From Acidobacteriota bacterium (GTDB lineage Bacteria; Acidobacteriota; Vicinamibacteria; Vicinamibacterales; UBA8438): a DNA stretch of 64,000 nt. This document shows, one piece after another, positions 61,851 to 64,000 of the stretch. The position numbers were made by a program, and so were the translations under genes. The notes under the pieces were generated by a model. The model worked only from the letters and a program-made list of their open reading frames with translations. It searched no databases and was not told the DNA's origin. The stretch covers positions 1-64,000 of the forward strand of contig VXME01000092.1 of NCBI GenBank assembly GCA_009861545.1. Reading direction: 5' to 3'. Each line of letters begins with the position of its first letter. Positions within the stretch are counted from its first letter, which is position 1.

Positions 61851-61877
61851 GCCGACTGACAGGATCTGACAGTCGGC
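61851..61877. terminator. Hairpin between the TA remnant and cas3
   Basis: GCCGACTG and CAGTCGGC form an eight-base stem around 11 bases, in the 246-base non-coding stretch 61779-62024. It could end the antitoxin transcript. A TATGAT at 61982-61987 lies 38 bases before cas3 and may be part of its promoter. Confidence 0.45.
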
Positions 61878-62024
61878 GCGGGTACGCTCGCTGCCTCGTG
61901 GGGCACGAGTCGGACATGGTCCAGGCAGCAGGATCGCGCGTCCACCCGCGGGCCGAACGTGGGAAACCGAATCGCGTCCGGTATGATCTGACCGCCTTCG
62001 GGTAGTCCCGTCGAGAATCTTCAC

Positions 62025-64000
62025 GTGAACGCCGCGACCCTCTATCGACTGGCGCTCGGCGCCGATCGGAAGCCCGACGCGTGGCAGGCCGCGCTGGCGA
62101 CCGACGCGTGGCCGCGGGTCCTGATTGCGCCGACCGGATCGGGCAAGACCGCCGCGGTGACGCTGGGGTGGACGGCCCGTCTTCTGCACAGCCCCGACGC
62201 TACGCCCCGCCGGCTCGTCTGGTGCCTGCCGATGCGCACGCTGGTCGAGCAGACCGCGCGGGCGGTCGAGGAATGGCTTCGCAAGCTGGCCACCGACGAA
62301 GTGGACAGCGAGGGTCGGCTGCCGCGACCGGAAGACGTGCACGTGCTCATGGGTGGTGTGGACGCGAACGGCTGGCTGGAGAGACCGGAACGCCCGGCGG
62401 TTCTCGTGGGCACCCAGGACATGCTGTTGAGCCGCGCCCTGATGCGTGGCTATGCGTCGTCCCGGGCGCTCTGGCCGATGGAGTTCGCCCTTCTGCACGA
62501 GGACGCGCAGTGGGTGTTCGACGAGGTGCAGCTCATGGGCGCGGGCCGCGCGACGTCCGCCCAGCTCGACGCCTTCCGGCAGTCGGAAGCCGAGCGCGCC
62601 CGACCCGACGGCCGCGCAGCGGGCGCCTGGTCCCGCAGCCTCTGGATCTCGGCCACGCTCGACCCGGACTGGCTCGCCACCGTCGATCACCCTGCACCGG
62701 CCGCCGCGGCCGTAGTCCGGGTGGATGCGGACGCGGCCCCGGGCGGCCGGCTCGCGAAGCTGACGCGCGCGCCGAAGAGACTGACCCGGTCGCCAGCGGT
62801 GCCGGCGTCTGCGAAGAAGGCCGACATCGCCGACTACGTCGGGCGGCTAGCGGATGAGATCGTGAGCGCCCACCGCGACGGCCGGATGACTCTGGCCATC
62901 GTCAATCGCGTCGACCGCGCGCAGACGCTACGCGACGCGATCGAGAAGAGGCTGCCCGGCCGGCCGGCCGCGGCGCCGGCGCTGGCGCTGGTCCACTCCC
63001 GCTTCCGCGCCGCCGACCGCGCGCGGGAGATGGCGACGGCCCTCGACGCGGACGGAGCGAATCCGCACGGCCGCATCGTCGTGGCCACGCAGGCGATCGA
63101 GGCGGGCGTGGACATCTCGGCCGCCGTCCTGTTCACCGAGCTGGCCCCCTGGTCCTCGCTGGTGCAGCGCTTCGGCCGCGCCAACCGCTACGCGGAGTTC
63201 CCCGACGGCGCGGACGTGCGCTGGATCGACTTGCTCCAACCGGCGGCGGACGCCACGGCTTCGGACAAGGACACCGAGGAGCTGGCGAGGCCCTACGAGA
63301 CCGCGGAGCTGCAGGCCGCGCGGGATAGATTGACCGGGTTGACCGATGTCGCGCCGGTGCACCTTCCCCCGCCCGGCGACATCGACCCACCGCGCCGCGT
63401 GATCCGCCGCAAGGACCTCGATGACCTGTTCGACACCGATCCGGACCTGACCGGCTTCGACGTCGACGTGTCGCCGTACGTCCGCGACGCCGACGACACC
63501 GACATCCGCGTCTTCTGGAGGGATCCCTCGGAGGCGAACGACGATCCGCCGCGTCCCGGAAGGGACGAGCTGTGCGCGGTGTCGATCGGCACGGCCGGGA
63601 AGTGGATGGACAAGCTCCCCCACAAGGGGCGAAGCCTGCTGTTCCAGCGCGACCCGCAGTGGCGGCGCCGGGACGGTCGGACCGGGACGGCCCCACCCGG
63701 ATGGATGCGCCTGGAGGGCAGACCCTGGCCGGGCCTCGTGCTCTTGGCGTATCCGGCGGCCGGCGGCTACCGCGAGACAGCAGGATTCACAGGCGATCCG
63801 AAGGACGTGCCCGAGCCGATCTCGGGCCTGGCAACGCTCGGCGCCGGCGCGGTGCCGCACAGCTCCGCCGCTCCAGCGCAGCCAGAGGCCAAGGTCGAGC
63901 AGTTCGAACGCCATCCTCGCAAGCAGGAAAACAGTGCCGCTGCTCCGGTGCAGCAGGAGGCCGAGGGACACGACGAAGATCCGCTCAGCGGGATCGACGC
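62025..64000 (+). CDS. cas3: CRISPR helicase-nuclease Cas3, type I-G (3' partial)
   Basis: The frame is open from a GTG at 62025 to the window edge (658 codons). Helicase motifs are complete: Walker A in IAPTGSGKTAA, TLVEQTARAVEEWL, DEVQLMGAG for the DEAD box, SATLDPDW, the second RecA domain with LALVHSRFRAADRAREM, motif V ATQAIEAGVDIS, and QRFGRANRY. The helicase comes first, and the HD domain is expected beyond 64000, the order of type I-G Cas3. It unwinds and degrades target DNA recruited by Cascade. It is a second copy of the decayed gene at 59412. Confidence 0.93.
   Translation, partial: MNAATLYRLALGADRKPDAWQAALATDAWPRVLIAPTGSGKTAAVTLGWTARLLHSPDATPRRLVWCLPMRTLVEQTARAVEEWLRKLATDEVDSEGRLPRPEDVHVLMGGVDANGWLERPERPAVLVGTQDMLLSRALMRGYASSRALWPMEFALLHEDAQWVFDEVQLMGAGRATSAQLDAFRQSEAERARPDGRAAGAWSRSLWISATLDPDWLATVDHPAPAAAAVVRVDADAAPGGRLAKLTRAPKRLTRSPAVPASAKKADIADYVGRLADEIVSAHRDGRMTLAIVNRVDRAQTLRDAIEKRLPGRPAAAPALALVHSRFRAADRAREMATALDADGANPHGRIVVATQAIEAGVDISAAVLFTELAPWSSLVQRFGRANRYAEFPDGADVRWIDLLQPAADATASDKDTEELARPYETAELQAARDRLTGLTDVAPVHLPPPGDIDPPRRVIRRKDLDDLFDTDPDLTGFDVDVSPYVRDADDTDIRVFWRDPSEANDDPPRPGRDELCAVSIGTAGKWMDKLPHKGRSLLFQRDPQWRRRDGRTGTAPPGWMRLEGRPWPGLVLLAYPAAGGYRETAGFTGDPKDVPEPISGLATLGAGAVPHSSAAPAQPEAKVEQFERHPRKQENSAAAPVQQEAEGHDEDPLSGID

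Noticed and set aside
1-64000. tRNA genes, rRNA, replication origin or prophage attachment sites
   Set aside because: None with convincing structure or flanking repeats was seen on either strand.

Overview
The window is GC-rich, gene-dense bacterial DNA that I infer to be from an acidobacterium, probably of the Vicinamibacteria type. Pointers to this are a secreted protein with a VWFA-related domain typical of Acidobacteria, many secreted or twin-arginine-exported PQQ-propeller, cytochrome c, esterase and carboxypeptidase-regulatory-like proteins, and Gram-negative outer-membrane genes (lpxD, a heptosyltransferase-like gene, a PagL-like deacylase). The taxon is inferred from gene content only. 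No tRNA or rRNA was seen; the one structured housekeeping RNA is RNase P RNA (rnpB).

Layout. 1-15600 holds periplasmic oxidoreductases and hydrolases, interrupted by a type II restriction-modification pair (2850-4642) and a membrane-anchored erythromycin-esterase/ChaN-like protein. 15790-23030 is an accessory block on the minus strand. It contains a cassette of a lipase-like hydrolase, small unknown proteins and a ParA-type ATPase with membrane helices, and then an ECF-like sigma factor, a membrane Ser/Thr kinase and two tandem paralogous small proteins. 23200-42400 carries a formyl-CoA transferase and ketopantoate-reductase-like gene, an internally duplicated membrane protein, several secreted metabolic proteins, an eight-haem cytochrome, a Uma2 nuclease, a cytochrome/copper-monooxygenase-like protein and a cupredoxin. 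42400-50900 is envelope and housekeeping: lpxD, a GT9 glycosyltransferase, an ABC ATPase, a glutamate-cysteine-ligase-like enzyme, NfeD, a sugar epimerase, rnpB, an NtrC-type regulator and a repeat-bearing HTH membrane protein.

51200-64000 is a defence island. An IS110 transposase sits at the leader-distal end of a CRISPR array with 52 repeats. The array reads on the minus strand from a leader next to cas2 and a cas4-cas1 fusion, as in type I-G (formerly I-U) systems. Divergently to the right come hicAB, a decayed cas3, a small Fic-type antitoxin, a frameshifted fic, and a csx17 gene cut after 31 codons by an ISKra4-type transposase remnant. A Phd-type antitoxin with a truncated VapC follows, and then a second, apparently intact cas3 that runs off the window.

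The most interesting points are the ruined interference operon beside a fresh cas3, the three toxin-antitoxin modules packed into it (with fic coupled to csx17 by a TAATG overlap), two spacers with long perfect hairpins, and the two uncharacterised minus-strand cassettes at 15790-18540 and 18650-23030.
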